DNA of 64,000 nucleotides from Nostoc sp. CENA543 (GCF_002896875.1 NZ_CP023278.1:4410501-4474500), one strand, 5' to 3'. Shown: positions 17,948 to 27,870, numbered from the stretch's first letter. Notes: generated from the sequence alone by a model not told the origin. Program-made: numbers and translations.

Positions 17948-18769
17948 TTAATTGGTTAGAGATGTGGTTGTAGTGTTGAGTGAATTTAAGGGAAGATTTG
18001 CGATCGCACTCAAGCCTGCTGAATTCATTAAGTCTATCCAATCGCGAACTAGGGTAAAGTCACTGGGTTTTTCGGCACGTAAATCAGCTATGGCTTTTAG
18101 GGTATCGTGCCAATAACCGTTGTCTGCGTAGATAAATACTCGCTGTTTAGGTGTGGATGTCTGCAATTGTGTGGCTAGTGCTGTGCTTGGTTGTACCCGT
18201 TCTATCCAACCACCGGCGACGGGATCACCACTGCGATCGCCGCCTGTGGGATCGCATAATAGGGAAAATCGCCACCGATATTTTTTACCTACCTCTAAAC
18301 CAGGAAAATCAGCAGGTAATGTGTAACTCATGATGCCTTTGTTAGCGTTGAGGGGCAAGGTTTTCTCTAAGAGTATTTCGTTTCCGGCTTCGCTTCTGAG
18401 TAAAAAGGTGGCTTGCTGGGCGGAAGTTTCTGGTACACTGACGAAGAATGTCGGGCGATCGCTTATCGTTAATTCAACGGGAATTTGTGTGGTTGACATC
18501 CCTGTAGGTTTAGCTGGTAAAACTGCGCTGATGGCTTGGGGTGTACATTGACCCCGTGCTGCGCCTGCTTCTAGATTCCGAGAACCTCTAATTCCTGGGA
18601 CTTTAAACTTTAACAGGGAACGACGACGCGGGGTAAATCTGGGTAGAGGATCTTGGGAAATTAAATTTGCATTGTTAATTACTGGTGTGGCTATTGCTGT
18701 TGTAGTTAACAATACTTCTGTTGATAAAGTTAGACCTAATGTGATTAATAGTAGGGTCTTTTTTAGCAT
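17948..18769 (-). CDS. DUF928 family secreted protein
   Basis: A 273-residue protein with a signal peptide (1-28, ending T-A-I-A-T-P). It carries the DUF928 core: P-A-K-P-T-G-M-S-T-T-Q-I-P-V near 86-99, L-T-I-S-D-R-P-T-F-F-V, an internal K-K-Y-R-W-R-F motif and a C-terminal W-H-D-T-L-K-A-I-A-D-L segment. DUF928 proteins are abundant in cyanobacteria, often next to CHASE2-domain proteins, and no function is established. Here it is divergent from a CHASE2 gene, which repeats that association. Confidence 0.85.
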   Translation of the reverse strand: MLKKTLLLITLGLTLSTEVLLTTTAIATPVINNANLISQDPLPRFTPRRRSLLKFKVPGIRGSRNLEAGAARGQCTPQAISAVLPAKPTGMSTTQIPVELTISDRPTFFVSVPETSAQQATFLLRSEAGNEILLEKTLPLNANKGIMSYTLPADFPGLEVGKKYRWRFSLLCDPTGGDRSGDPVAGGWIERVQPSTALATQLQTSTPKQRVFIYADNGYWHDTLKAIADLRAEKPSDFTLVRDWIDLMNSAGLSAIANLPLNSLNTTTTSLTN

Positions 18770-19191
18770 AATTTTTTGATGATAGTTAACTGAATAAACA
18801 GCTTGTTATGTGAAGTTACTTCTCCAAGCTGCTCAAAGATTTAATTAGTTTTATTAACAACAATTAATCACTGGTGACTTTATCATGAGCGACAAAGTTC
18901 CGATATTGCAGTTACCTCAGTAGATATACCATAAAAACTTTCGGTAATTTATGAAAAAACGGTCAAATAAATGTTATAAAATTACCCAAATCTCAGGAAT
19001 TGAGTAGTTAACATTACTTAAATACTGAATCTTGGCACATTAGATTATCCCAAGCTGACTTTTCAACATGATGTGAAAAGTCAACGTCAGACCTAACCCT
19101 CTAACCCCCTTCCTTAGTAGGGAAGGGGGAAAAATCAAAGCCTATCCCCTTGATTCATACCCTAATTGTAGGAGCAGGAGAAACTCCAGCT
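18770..19191. other. Divergent intergenic region between DUF928 and CHASE2 genes
   Basis: AT-rich, expected to hold both promoters. A CTGACTTTTCAACATG / GTGAAAAGTCAACGTCAG inverted pair lies at about 19055-19093, and a CCTTCCTTAGTAGGGAAGG hairpin at about 19108-19128. No further features are seen. Confidence 0.45.
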
Positions 19192-20904
19192 ATGACTAAT
19201 CCTCACTCAAAACCCTCTGGTTTCCCTCAAGCTGTGTTGACCTTCGGTAGTACAGTATTGCTGACAACTTTAGCAATTACTGGCGGAATTTTAGGGTTGA
19301 GGGGTTTAGGTAGTTTGGCGGGAATGGAATTAGGGGCGTTTGATTGGTTAATGCGATCTCGTCCTGATGAGGGTGTAGATAATCGCTTTTTGGTGGTGGG
19401 TATCAATGATGCAGATATTCAAACTCGCAAAGAATACCCCATAGAAGATGGGACATTAGCCCAGGTGTTAAGCAAATTAGAGGCGCAAGCACCGCGAGTC
19501 ATCGGTATAGATATTCTCAGGGATGTCAAGCAAGGAAGTGCTAAGGGTAGAGCCGAATTAGTGAAGATATTAACCGATAACGATAATATTGTGGCTGTCT
19601 GTGCCATTAGCAAGGCTGAATCTCCAGGTATCGCCGCCGCCCCAGGAATTCCTGAAGATAGGGTGGGAGTAGCAGATTTTCCTGTAGATCGGGGTGGAAC
19701 TGTGCGTCAAGGAATGATTCTCACGATTCCCCAAGCCTCAAAACTACCAGTCCCTAGCGAACATATTTGCAATTATGCAAACTCGGAAAATCAACTACCA
19801 TCCCTGAGTTTTCAAGTGGCTGCACGTTACTTAAATGAAGATGGAATTGCACCAGAACCAACCCCAAAGGGAGAAATCAAATTTGGTAACACAGTGCTAA
19901 GACGCTTAACCCCGAATGCAGGCAGTTATCACAAAGTGGATACGGGCGATTATCAAATGTTGTTGAATTATCGTTCTGCCAAAAATGCCGTTAAACAAGT
20001 ATCCCTGAGTGATGTGTTAGCCGATAAAGTTCAGCCAGACTTGATTAAAGACAAAATCGTGCTGATTGGTTATACAGCCGCCATTGTCAAAGATACCTTC
20101 TACACACCTTATAGTGGCGGTGCGGATGATAGCCAAAAAATGCCAGGGGTAGTAGTTCACGCCCAAAATGCCAGTCAGATATTGAGTGCTGTTTTAAATA
20201 AACGACCATTATTTTGGTACTGGAACGAAGCACAAGAAGGCTTTTGGGTGTTTGGTTGGTCTTTGGTGGGGGGGATTTTAGCATGGCGAATCCGCAAACC
20301 CTGGTTATTAATTTTAGGGGGTGGCGTGGCGATCGCTATCTTACTCGGTGGTACTTACCTCATCTTTCTCCAAGCCGGTTGGATACCCTTAGTTCCACCA
20401 GCCTTGGGACTCTTAACCACGGCGGCTGGTGTAGTTTTGATAGATAGATATGCTGCCACCATTGTCAAGACAGTGAAAGGATTCTTAAAAATCAACATTG
20501 AAATTGACAAAGAAAAAAAAGATGAAGAGGTAGCTGCAATTACCGAAAGCGATTATTTTGTAGAGTTACAGCAAAAAGCTAAGGACTTGCGAGTTAGAGA
20601 TAATTCACAGACATCGAATGTTGTAGGAGAAAATTCACCAACATCCGATTTTCACCCCCAGGAAGATATACATTTAGCTCCCACAATCCAGCCAAAATTA
20701 GAGTTAACGCCCAATATTCTAGAAGTTGATTATTTACAAGCAGTGCGCGATCGCCGTAACAAAAATCAATCATCAGAACAGACTCAAGATCAGAATAATC
20801 AATCAGTAGAACCGACATCAAACCCCATAGAAGAACAGGAAGATGTAGAGTATTGGCAACAATTACAAAATCGAGGGAAGAAACTTAGAGAAAACAAAAA
20901 GTAA
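19192..20904 (+). CDS. CHASE2-domain membrane sensor without an output kinase domain
   Basis: From the ATG at 19192 this is a 570-residue protein. It has one N-terminal membrane segment (about 18-40), an extracytoplasmic CHASE2 domain (A-F-D-W-L-M-R-S-R-P at 49-58, G-I-D-I-L-R-D, D-K-I-V-L-I-G-Y-T-A), and three closely packed transmembrane helices at about 350-430. A charged cytoplasmic tail of about 140 residues contains no histidine kinase, cyclase or GGDEF motif. CHASE2 is a sensor domain usually joined to an output domain, so the output here is probably a partner protein. The two downstream genes (winged-helix-like and MinD-like) follow at 79- and 59-base gaps, consistent with an operon. 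Confidence 0.8.
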   Translation: MTNPHSKPSGFPQAVLTFGSTVLLTTLAITGGILGLRGLGSLAGMELGAFDWLMRSRPDEGVDNRFLVVGINDADIQTRKEYPIEDGTLAQVLSKLEAQAPRVIGIDILRDVKQGSAKGRAELVKILTDNDNIVAVCAISKAESPGIAAAPGIPEDRVGVADFPVDRGGTVRQGMILTIPQASKLPVPSEHICNYANSENQLPSLSFQVAARYLNEDGIAPEPTPKGEIKFGNTVLRRLTPNAGSYHKVDTGDYQMLLNYRSAKNAVKQVSLSDVLADKVQPDLIKDKIVLIGYTAAIVKDTFYTPYSGGADDSQKMPGVVVHAQNASQILSAVLNKRPLFWYWNEAQEGFWVFGWSLVGGILAWRIRKPWLLILGGGVAIAILLGGTYLIFLQAGWIPLVPPALGLLTTAAGVVLIDRYAATIVKTVKGFLKINIEIDKEKKDEEVAAITESDYFVELQQKAKDLRVRDNSQTSNVVGENSPTSDFHPQEDIHLAPTIQPKLELTPNILEVDYLQAVRDRRNKNQSSEQTQDQNNQSVEPTSNPIEEQEDVEYWQQLQNRGKKLRENKK

Positions 20905-20983
20905 GTTTTTAATAATAGGGGTGTAGGGGTATAAGGGTGTAGGGGTGTAAGGGAAATACATATACTTTACCGGCAGATGAATT

Positions 20984-21286
20984 ATGAGTGAACCAGAATT
21001 TGAAGTATCATCAACACCAAAAACCATCTTAGATTTAACAGAATTACCCGATGAACAACGGCAATTAATGAATTGGATCATTCGCCAATACAAAGTTACT
21101 TTACCTGAGATTGTCAACAATCAGAATATTTCTGAAGAATTAGCACAACAGCACATTGATAATTTTATTTCCCAAGGTTTGATTCAAATCATCAATGAAG
21201 GGGAGACTGTCTATTATCAACCCCATTTCAAAAGCCCGAAAAAAAGCCGCCTACCTCAAAACATTTGGGATAAATTAGAAACCTAG
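20984..21286 (+). CDS. Small winged-helix-like protein
   Basis: A 100-residue protein. The middle (about 23-75) has the helix-turn-helix-wing pattern: E-R-Q-L-M-N-W-I-I-R, T-L-P-E-I-V, S-E-E-L-A-Q-Q-H-I-D-N-F-I-S-Q-G-L-I-Q-I, then a short hairpin V-Y-Y-Q-P. That resembles MarR/ArsR-type winged helices but the match is by pattern only. The C-terminus is basic (K-S-P-K-K-S-R). It lies between the CHASE2 gene and a MinD-like ATPase on the same strand; such a protein could link them, but its role is inferred only from position. Confidence 0.65.
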   Translation: MSEPEFEVSSTPKTILDLTELPDEQRQLMNWIIRQYKVTLPEIVNNQNISEELAQQHIDNFISQGLIQIINEGETVYYQPHFKSPKKSRLPQNIWDKLET

Positions 21287-21345
21287 ATTCAACCCAATGC
21301 CCAATGCCCAATTCCCCATGCCCAATCCCCAAATCCTAAACCATC

Positions 21346-22110
21346 ATGTCAAAAATCGTCTCTATCCACTCATTTCGAGGTGGTACAGGTAAGTCAAACT
21401 CTACCGCCAATTTAGCTGGAATCGTCGCCCGTTATGGTCATCGCGTCGGTATTGTCGATACTGATATTCAATCCCCAGGGATTCATGTTTTGTTTGGTTT
21501 TGACGAACAGAAAATGAAATATTCCCTCAATGATTATTTGTGGGGACGCTGTTCTATAGAAGATACAGCCTATGATGTCACATCAGTTTTACAAAAAAAT
21601 GTCGGTAAAAATAGCAAAGTTTACTTAATACCTTCCAGTATTAAAGCGAGAGATATCACTAAAGTTTTACGAGAAGGCTTTGATTTTAATTTGCTCAATG
21701 AAGGCTTTCAAGATTTATTAACTGCTTTAAATTTAGATTATTTATTTATTGATACTCACCCTGGACTAAATGAAGAAACCTTACTTTCTATCGCGATTTC
21801 TGATATTTTAGTGTTGATTCTCAGACCTGACCGCCAAGATTTTCAAGGTACAGCAGTCACTGTGGAAGTAGCCCGCAAATTAGAAGTACCAAAAATGTTA
21901 CTGTTAATTAATAAAGCCCTACCAGCATTAGATTTTGATGCCTTACGTGAACAAGTAGAAAAGACATATAACGCGCAGGTGGCAGGTATTTTACCTTTAT
22001 CAGAGGAGTTAATTCAATTAGCAAGTAGTGATCTCTTTTGTTTACGTCATCCAGAACACCCCTTTAGTCAAGTTATGGATAAGGTAGCTCAGATGATTAT
22101 GCAGAGGTGA
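21346..22110 (+). CDS. MinD/ParA-family ATPase
   Basis: A 254-residue deviant-Walker-A ATPase. The loop reads R-G-G-T-G-K-S (11-17), where the first residue is Arg instead of the usual signature Lys. The switch I-like segment V-D-T-D-I-Q-S-P-G (37-45) and D-T-H-P-G (around 138-142) follow. Family members dimerise on ATP and position proteins, plasmids or membrane complexes. No C-terminal amphipathic helix like that of MinD is obvious. It is the third gene of the CHASE2/winged-helix run. Whether the Arg still supports dimer catalysis is uncertain. A repeat array starts right at its stop. Confidence 0.82.
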   Translation: MSKIVSIHSFRGGTGKSNSTANLAGIVARYGHRVGIVDTDIQSPGIHVLFGFDEQKMKYSLNDYLWGRCSIEDTAYDVTSVLQKNVGKNSKVYLIPSSIKARDITKVLREGFDFNLLNEGFQDLLTALNLDYLFIDTHPGLNEETLLSIAISDILVLILRPDRQDFQGTAVTVEVARKLEVPKMLLLINKALPALDFDALREQVEKTYNAQVAGILPLSEELIQLASSDLFCLRHPEHPFSQVMDKVAQMIMQR

Positions 22111-22196
22111 TTGGGGATTGGGGATTGGGGACTGGGGACTGGGGATTGGGGACTGGGGACTGGGGATTGGGGACTGGGGATTGGGGATTGGGTATG
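22108..22196. repeat. GGGGATT/GGGGACT heptamer array
   Basis: Twelve or so GGGGATT or GGGGACT heptamers beginning at the stop of the MinD-like gene. They create several spurious Gly-Asp-Trp-rich open frames. Confidence 0.9.
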
Positions 22197-22326
22197 GGAT
22201 TTTTCTCCCCTGCACCCTGCCCCCTGCCTCCTCCGCCTTCCTACTTCCCAAAGTGAAAGGACTTTTAGTTATTCAAGGGTCATGCGATCGCTCTATGATT
22301 CGGTAAGTATCGTATAGGCGACAATT

Positions 22327-23478
22327 ATGACGCAGACAATTTCTATCAATGACAGTCAACGCTTACAACTACAACCCCTAGAAGTTCCTAACCGCCTGCT
22401 ATTGGGGCCTGGGCCTTCTAATGCTCACCCCGCAGTTTTACAGGCTATGAATACCTCACCATTAGGGCATCTTGACCCAGCTTTCTTAGCCCTGATGGAT
22501 GAAATTCAATCTCTGCTACGCTATGTGTGGCAGACAGAAAATCAACTGACTATTGCTGTGAGTGGTACGGGTTCGGCGGCAATGGAAGCAACTATCGCCA
22601 ATGCTGTAGAACCTGGGGATGTGGTGTTAATTGGTGTGGCTGGTTATTTTGGTAATCGTTTAGTTGACATGGCCGGAAGATATGGCGCAGATGTCCGCAC
22701 CATTACCAAACCTTGGGGACAAGTTTTTTCACTCGCCGAACTCCGCACCGCTTTAGAAACCCATCGTCCGGCGATTTTGGCTTTAGTTCATGCAGAAACA
22801 TCCACAGGTGCGCGCCAACCATTAGAAGGGGTGGGCGAATTGTGTCGTGAATTCGGCACACTTTTATTAATAGATACAGTTACGAGTTTGGGCGGTGTTC
22901 CCATCTTCTTAGATGCTTGGGGAGTAGATTTAGCCTATAGTTGCAGTCAAAAAGGCTTGGGTTGTTCCCCTGGTGCTTCTCCCTTTACTATGAGTCCCCG
23001 TGCAATGGAGAAATTGCAAAAACGCCCCACCAAGGTAGCAAACTGGTATTTAGATATGAATTTACTCGCTAAATACTGGGGAAGCGAACGTGTCTATCAT
23101 CACACAGCCCCCATTAACTTATATTATGGACTGCGGGAAGCATTGCGTTTAATTGCTGAAGAAGGACTAGCGAATTGCTGGCAACGTCACCAGAAAAACG
23201 TAGAATATCTGTGGCAACGCTTAGAAGAGATAGGACTGAGTTTACATGTAGAAAAAGAGTATCGCTTGCCTACTTTAACTACAGTCCGCATTCCAGCTGG
23301 TGTCGATGGGAAGGCGATCGCACGCCAACTACTCATCGAACATAATATAGAAGTTGGTGGCGGTTTAGGTGAGTTAGCTGGTCAAGTTTGGCGCGTGGGA
23401 CTCATGGGTTATAACAGCCGTCCCGAAAGCGTTGATAGACTCATAGAAGCATTAGAGCAAGTTCTACCCAAGCAATAG
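22327..23478 (+). CDS. Class V aminotransferase, alanine/serine--glyoxylate type
   Basis: A 383-residue PLP enzyme. It has the N-terminal L-L-L-G-P-G-P-S-N-A-H-P motif (24-35), the S-G-T-G-S-A-A-M-E loop (79-87), D-T-V-T-S-L-G-G (183-190) and the Schiff-base Lys209 in C-S-Q-K-G-L-G-C-S-P-G. These match alanine--glyoxylate and serine--glyoxylate aminotransferases, which make glycine from glyoxylate in photorespiration; in hydrogenase-linked cyanobacterial operons a related protein occurs, but no hydrogenase gene is here. Length is typical (about 380-390). Confidence 0.9.
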   Translation: MTQTISINDSQRLQLQPLEVPNRLLLGPGPSNAHPAVLQAMNTSPLGHLDPAFLALMDEIQSLLRYVWQTENQLTIAVSGTGSAAMEATIANAVEPGDVVLIGVAGYFGNRLVDMAGRYGADVRTITKPWGQVFSLAELRTALETHRPAILALVHAETSTGARQPLEGVGELCREFGTLLLIDTVTSLGGVPIFLDAWGVDLAYSCSQKGLGCSPGASPFTMSPRAMEKLQKRPTKVANWYLDMNLLAKYWGSERVYHHTAPINLYYGLREALRLIAEEGLANCWQRHQKNVEYLWQRLEEIGLSLHVEKEYRLPTLTTVRIPAGVDGKAIARQLLIEHNIEVGGGLGELAGQVWRVGLMGYNSRPESVDRLIEALEQVLPKQ

Positions 23479-23726
23479 AACGAGACACCAGGGTGTAGGG
23501 TATAGGAGAAGAAAAAGCCCACCCTACACCGAGAATAGTGCAAGATTTGATTCTACAAAGTCTATAGTTGAGATAAGAATATTAACTAAAATTCGCCAAA
23601 TAATTACAAATTAATAAGCTATTAAGCAGAAATATTGACAAATATAGGCAAAATGCCCAATTAATAAATTAAGCTGGCTCTTATTCATGTTTATAGCTAG
23701 AAATAGCTGATTTATTAATCAAACCC

Positions 23727-24688
23727 ATGTTAAAAAAAAATTTCTGCACCGACTTTTTACATTAGGTATTACTATTAGCGTCAGCTTGACTTTGAGTAGC
23801 TGCACACCAAAAAGACGAGCAATGCTGAGAGTAACTGCGGAGAAATTTCATGAGCAAGTCATTGCAGCCATAACATCAGTTAAAGAAATTTACACATTGG
23901 GTAATGTGCCTCTAGAAACTTCCGTATCTCGTGAATACATTACGGAACAATTGTTGGACGATAATGGCATCGATTTTAGCAACATTAACCAAGTCAATAA
24001 AATTATTACCCAAGATGATACAACAGATAAACCACCATCAGCAGTGGAACGAGATTTAGATGACTTAACAGCAGAATATGATACAGCATTAGAGATATTT
24101 AAAAATTTAGAAAATATTGATTATGGCAGTTCCCAAATAGTTGCTAAAACTACACAACCTGCTAGATGTTTAACTGTAAAAATGTTACTCTTAGCCAAAG
24201 AAATTCAAGCAAATCCACCAAAACCAAGCAATCCACGACGGGTGTTAATTAGCTTGAAATTACAAGATTTAAAACAACAATATCGTGATGCAGAGTCATC
24301 TGACAACACCACGAATACCGCAGAAATTAAACGCCAAGTTGCAGAACAAATTGATGAGTGGTTAAGAATTAATGCGGCTGAGAAAAAATTGATTGAAGAT
24401 TCTATCACTCAATTAGTCATAGCCGCAGATACTGGCAGTAAACTATCGAAATTAATTGATGAATACTCTGACTTAGATTTCGAGGTTATTGCTACGAGAG
24501 TCACTCAAATCGTTGGTGTAACATCTAGTCTTACAGGTAAAGATTATAGTTCCGCGTTAACAAAAATGAAGACTTTAGAAACCACGATTAATTCAGATCC
24601 AACTTTGCGAGATTTCCTGCGGGACGTTTCCATTAAAACTAGACTAACACCCACTTCACAGCCGAAATTGTGTCAAAAATTAGGATAA
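23727..24688 (+). CDS. Putative lipoprotein, frame interrupted at an A9 tract
   Basis: The main frame (23786-24688) lacks a good start and begins inside a signal peptide. The frame is open upstream to the A9 tract at 23732-23740, and an ATG lies at 23727. That ATG is out of frame by one base. One extra A would give M-L-K-K-K-F-L-H-R-L-F, a hydrophobic stretch and the lipobox L-S-S-C followed by T-P-K, a classic lipoprotein signal. The mature part (about 295 residues) is helical, Asp/Thr/Lys-rich, and I recognise no family. Without the repair the only in-frame starts are TTG at 23786 or ATG at 23821, both lacking an export signal. It could reflect slippage, a mutation or a base-call error. Confidence 0.6.
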
Positions 24689-24769
24689 TTAAATAAAGGT
24701 TTGTAGTAAGGGCTTTAGCCCTATCTTTCTACATCGTGAATAACTCAATTAAATAGGATAAAAATTTGT

Positions 24770-25156
24770 ATGTCTACCAATGATGAAATCGTTGAGAAAT
24801 TGCAGACTATCGTAGAGCAAATCAAGCCAGATGCAGACATAGATATCGAACAACTGCGTCAAATTGCATCTGATTTAGAAAATATTCGGTCACAGCTACA
24901 ATTTGAACGGACAGATGCACGTAAAAATCATAAATGGAGAGAAGCAGACAAACTCAAAGACGCTGAACAAGAGTGTACACAAGCTCTAGACAGCGTAACG
25001 TCTGCAATTTTACGTCCGATTCTCATAGGAAAGAATCAAGACAACTTACAGGAGATGCGGAAAATTCTAGGCGAAGTTAAAACCGCCGCTAAAACTCAAG
25101 AACGGATAGATTTTATTATCAAGTCCCTCAGCTTCCTGAGAAGGATTTTGACATGA
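24770..25156 (+). CDS. Small soluble helical protein of unknown function
   Basis: A 128-residue, highly charged, mostly helical protein (E-I-V-E-K-L-Q-T-I-V-E-Q-I at the start, E-L-K/D-A-E-Q-E in the middle, I-I-K-S-L-S-F-L-R-R at the end). No signal peptide and no membrane segment. It follows the putative lipoprotein by 81 bases on the same strand, and both share helical character, so they may be functionally linked. I do not recognise a family. Confidence 0.55.
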   Translation: MSTNDEIVEKLQTIVEQIKPDADIDIEQLRQIASDLENIRSQLQFERTDARKNHKWREADKLKDAEQECTQALDSVTSAILRPILIGKNQDNLQEMRKILGEVKTAAKTQERIDFIIKSLSFLRRILT

Positions 25157-25158
25157 TG

Positions 25159-25269
25159 TTATTGTAGGAAAAACCCAGCAAACAGCAATGGTAAAAGTAT
25201 CAGAACCGATATGATCAAAACTACTGTCCCCGCTTCGATTTTAATTTGATTATCTGGTGGTTTAGTCAT
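25159..25269 (-). CDS. Very small single-pass membrane protein (36 residues), uncertain
   Basis: From ATG at 25269 the frame encodes a polar N-terminus (M-T-K-P-P-D-N-Q-I-K-I-E) and one 20-residue hydrophobic segment (A-G-T-V-V-L-I-I-S-V-L-I-L-L-P-L-L-F-A-G), ending F-F-L-Q. The frame is open further upstream into a repeat element, but that part looks spurious. No strong ribosome site is visible, so the call is tentative. It converges with the preceding gene, 2 bases from its stop codon. Confidence 0.35.
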   Translation of the reverse strand: MTKPPDNQIKIEAGTVVLIISVLILLPLLFAGFFLQ

Positions 25270-25313
25270 TTTGAAGGTTAAGGATATAGTAAGACGACTA
25301 TGAACTAATGTAT

Positions 25314-25373
25314 GGGCGGGTTTAACCAAAATATCTGTTTGACAACGTAAGCCTCTCACAGAACCCGCCCCTA
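25314..25373. repeat. 60-bp dispersed inverted-repeat element (GGGCGGGTTT...AACCCGCCC), copy 1
   Basis: Ends GGGCGGGTT and AACCCGCCC are inverted; the internal sequence includes ATATCTGTTT and CAACGT. A second copy of identical length and layout lies at 56021-56080. Confidence 0.75.
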
Positions 25374-25405
25374 ATGACTAATGACTAATAACTATTGACC
25401 AATAA

Positions 25406-27769
25406 CTATTTTGCCATTGCTTTTCTCACTTTCTCAACTTGTTTGGGTGCTGGCATATCGTTAAATAGAGCGATCGCTCTGTTAAAATTCTCTAGACTCT
25501 CTCGTGTCTCACCGATTCTTTGATAAGTCAAACCTAACTGATAGTGGGCTTTGGCTAAGTTACACTTATCAGCCACCTTATTCATATTGGCGATGGCTTC
25601 TTGATGTTTACTTATCGCCATTGTAAATTCTCCCTGTTCTCGATACAGTGCGGCTAGACAAGATGTAGCTCTTGCTTCTAAAACGGAAAACTGATTATGT
25701 TGACAATGTTGAATAGCTTGACTGCAAGTTTCTAGGGCAGCTTCAATCATACCTAAATTTTTGTAGGTTAAGCTGATAAATAATAGGCTGACTCCTCTAC
25801 CCCAAGAGGTTAATTTTTCACTGGATAAGCCTTTTTTTACCTCTTCTAACATCGAAGTGATATTCTGATTAAAACCGACAGATGAATCTAAATAAGCTAA
25901 ACAGCATAAACAATACACTACATATTGGTAATAATCATCATCCTTAATTACCATGTTTCTGACTGAATGCAAAATATGAGTGGCTCTTTCTACCTCCCAC
26001 AAATCTATGTAACATAGACCTAAATTAAACATACTAGATATTTTTTCCTGCACAAAATTACATCTAGTCGCAATTTCGCAGGCTCTATGATGAAACTCAA
26101 TGGCTGTAGAAATATTACCTGTTTGTGCGGCGGAAATGTTACTCACTTGGTGATATGCTCTGCCTAAAATATTGTACAGAACACTCAGATGATAATCAGA
26201 TTTTAAATGAGGAATTAGGGGAGCGATCGCACCAATTAAAGTTTCTAAAAGACCAAGGCGACTGAACAATACACCCAAAGATAAGCTATTATCCCATCTA
26301 TTCGGTCGGCGTTGAATAATCACATTGGCGGCTGCTTCAAAATCTCCAATTTCCATATAATGGTGATAAGCTTCTAGTGCCATCAGCGCATTTTGTGGTT
26401 CTGTGACTGTGGTAACGCTGTTAGTCCAAAACTCTGCGGCTTTGCGGTTAGCGATTTCCCATTCTCCACTTTGCTTTAATCTAGCGATCGCTTCTGCACA
26501 AATTACAGGATGTAACCAGTATTTCCCTTTACGGCATTCTATCAATAAACGATCAAATAAAGACTTGATCACTCTTCTGTGTTGTGGTTCTGAGATATCC
26601 CACAGCAAACATTCTAAGCCTGTTATTCTAACATGATTGATATCTTGATAACGATAACAACCTAAGCGACAAAGCAATTTATAAGCTGCCTTATCCATTT
26701 GTTCCAATCGTTTAAACTGACTAGATACTAAGTTTTCCAACCCACGCTCAATTAATAAATTACCTCGATTTTCTCGCCAATAAATATCTGCATTACCCTC
26801 AAAATCCGTCCTAATTGTACCAGTGATGATTTTCATCGCCTTCGCATTACCGCCAAAAGCTTGACACATTTCCCTGAGTGCATTGGAACTAACTTGAATT
26901 TGACGAATAGCAAAAAATTGCTCCCAAGCTGACTGGTCTAAGCCTGTGAGAAAATAACAATCAACATCTACACCAGATTCATACAGACGTTCTCGACTGG
27001 TAATTAATGTGACAGATTGTACTGTGGGGTCTGCTAATACTCTAAACAGTTCTACGTAAGGACGATGTTCAGGAATCACACAGCCGTTTTGATCTAAGGC
27101 TGATTCTAAATTGTCAATCAGAACGCCAATTTTTCTCTTAGGATCTCGAAGTTTGCGCCTCAGTCTTTCCAGATTAATCCCAAACTCTTTACCGGGTTCT
27201 TCGTTAAAATCTCCCCGCAGCCATTCCTCTACGACACTTTCAACAGTGACGATATTTTGGCTTTCTTGCGCCATCCATAGTTCTAGTAAGTAAAAACCCT
27301 GTGTTTCGAGATACTTACGTGCTAGGGTAGTTTTACCGACACCACCTTGACCTTGAATTAAAATAATTTTCGCACCACAATTAACACGGGTGTTGAGTTC
27401 AGTAATTTCACGTTCTCTACCCAAAAAATGCTCTTCTGTTTCTTGTGACTTGCCATTATTAAGAGCTGGATTTACAATAGTTGTCGTTCTTTGGGGCAGT
27501 TGCGATTTGTAAAATCTCTGCACAACTGTGTGAAAAGTTGATTTTGTGACTTGTTCTCCCAGAACCTCGGAAAGCATTCGCCATAATTCTGCACCAACTG
27601 CTTTTACGTGTCCTTCTGTGTAACGACAAAGTTTAGCTATGTTTTTATATGTATTTCTTCTATCCTCCCAAAGATAACGCAGGATATCCCTTTGAACATT
27701 GTCGAGACGTTTACCGGTTTGATCAAGAACTAATTTATCCAAAAGCTCTAAGGCTTCTTCTGCACCCAT
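25406..27769 (-). CDS. STAND NTPase: N-terminal HTH, NB-ARC and TPR repeats
   Basis: A 787-residue protein. Residues 1-90 form a helix-turn-helix-like domain of the type found at the N-terminus of cyanobacterial NB-ARC proteins (vMAP-like: D-I-L-R-Y-L-W-E-D-R-R-N-T-Y-K-N-I-A). Residues about 115-400 are an NB-ARC ATPase with Walker A G-Q-G-G-V-G-K-T-T (140-148), Walker B I-G-V-L-I-D-N-L-E (214-222), and L-I-T-S-R-E-R-L. The C-terminal half carries TPR-like helical repeats. STAND proteins are signal-dependent oligomerising switches used in regulation or defence. The three 10-bp direct repeats just upstream of its start could be an autoregulatory site. No effector gene is adjacent. Confidence 0.85.
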   Translation of the reverse strand: MGAEEALELLDKLVLDQTGKRLDNVQRDILRYLWEDRRNTYKNIAKLCRYTEGHVKAVGAELWRMLSEVLGEQVTKSTFHTVVQRFYKSQLPQRTTTIVNPALNNGKSQETEEHFLGREREITELNTRVNCGAKIILIQGQGGVGKTTLARKYLETQGFYLLELWMAQESQNIVTVESVVEEWLRGDFNEEPGKEFGINLERLRRKLRDPKRKIGVLIDNLESALDQNGCVIPEHRPYVELFRVLADPTVQSVTLITSRERLYESGVDVDCYFLTGLDQSAWEQFFAIRQIQVSSNALREMCQAFGGNAKAMKIITGTIRTDFEGNADIYWRENRGNLLIERGLENLVSSQFKRLEQMDKAAYKLLCRLGCYRYQDINHVRITGLECLLWDISEPQHRRVIKSLFDRLLIECRKGKYWLHPVICAEAIARLKQSGEWEIANRKAAEFWTNSVTTVTEPQNALMALEAYHHYMEIGDFEAAANVIIQRRPNRWDNSLSLGVLFSRLGLLETLIGAIAPLIPHLKSDYHLSVLYNILGRAYHQVSNISAAQTGNISTAIEFHHRACEIATRCNFVQEKISSMFNLGLCYIDLWEVERATHILHSVRNMVIKDDDYYQYVVYCLCCLAYLDSSVGFNQNITSMLEEVKKGLSSEKLTSWGRGVSLLFISLTYKNLGMIEAALETCSQAIQHCQHNQFSVLEARATSCLAALYREQGEFTMAISKHQEAIANMNKVADKCNLAKAHYQLGLTYQRIGETRESLENFNRAIALFNDMPAPKQVEKVRKAMAK

Positions 27770-27870
27770 CGATCATTGTCTGTATCATTGTTGGTTTATT
27801 ATACTCATATTTTTACTAATTCTCTTCCCGTCTCCGTACCATAAACTACTTTTTCTTACTTAGTGGAATA

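Noticed and set aside
22111-22317. Overlapping open frames encoding Gly-Asp-Trp-rich repeats
   Set aside because: They are read straight through the GGGGATT/GGGGACT repeat array and have no ribosome site or conserved sequence.
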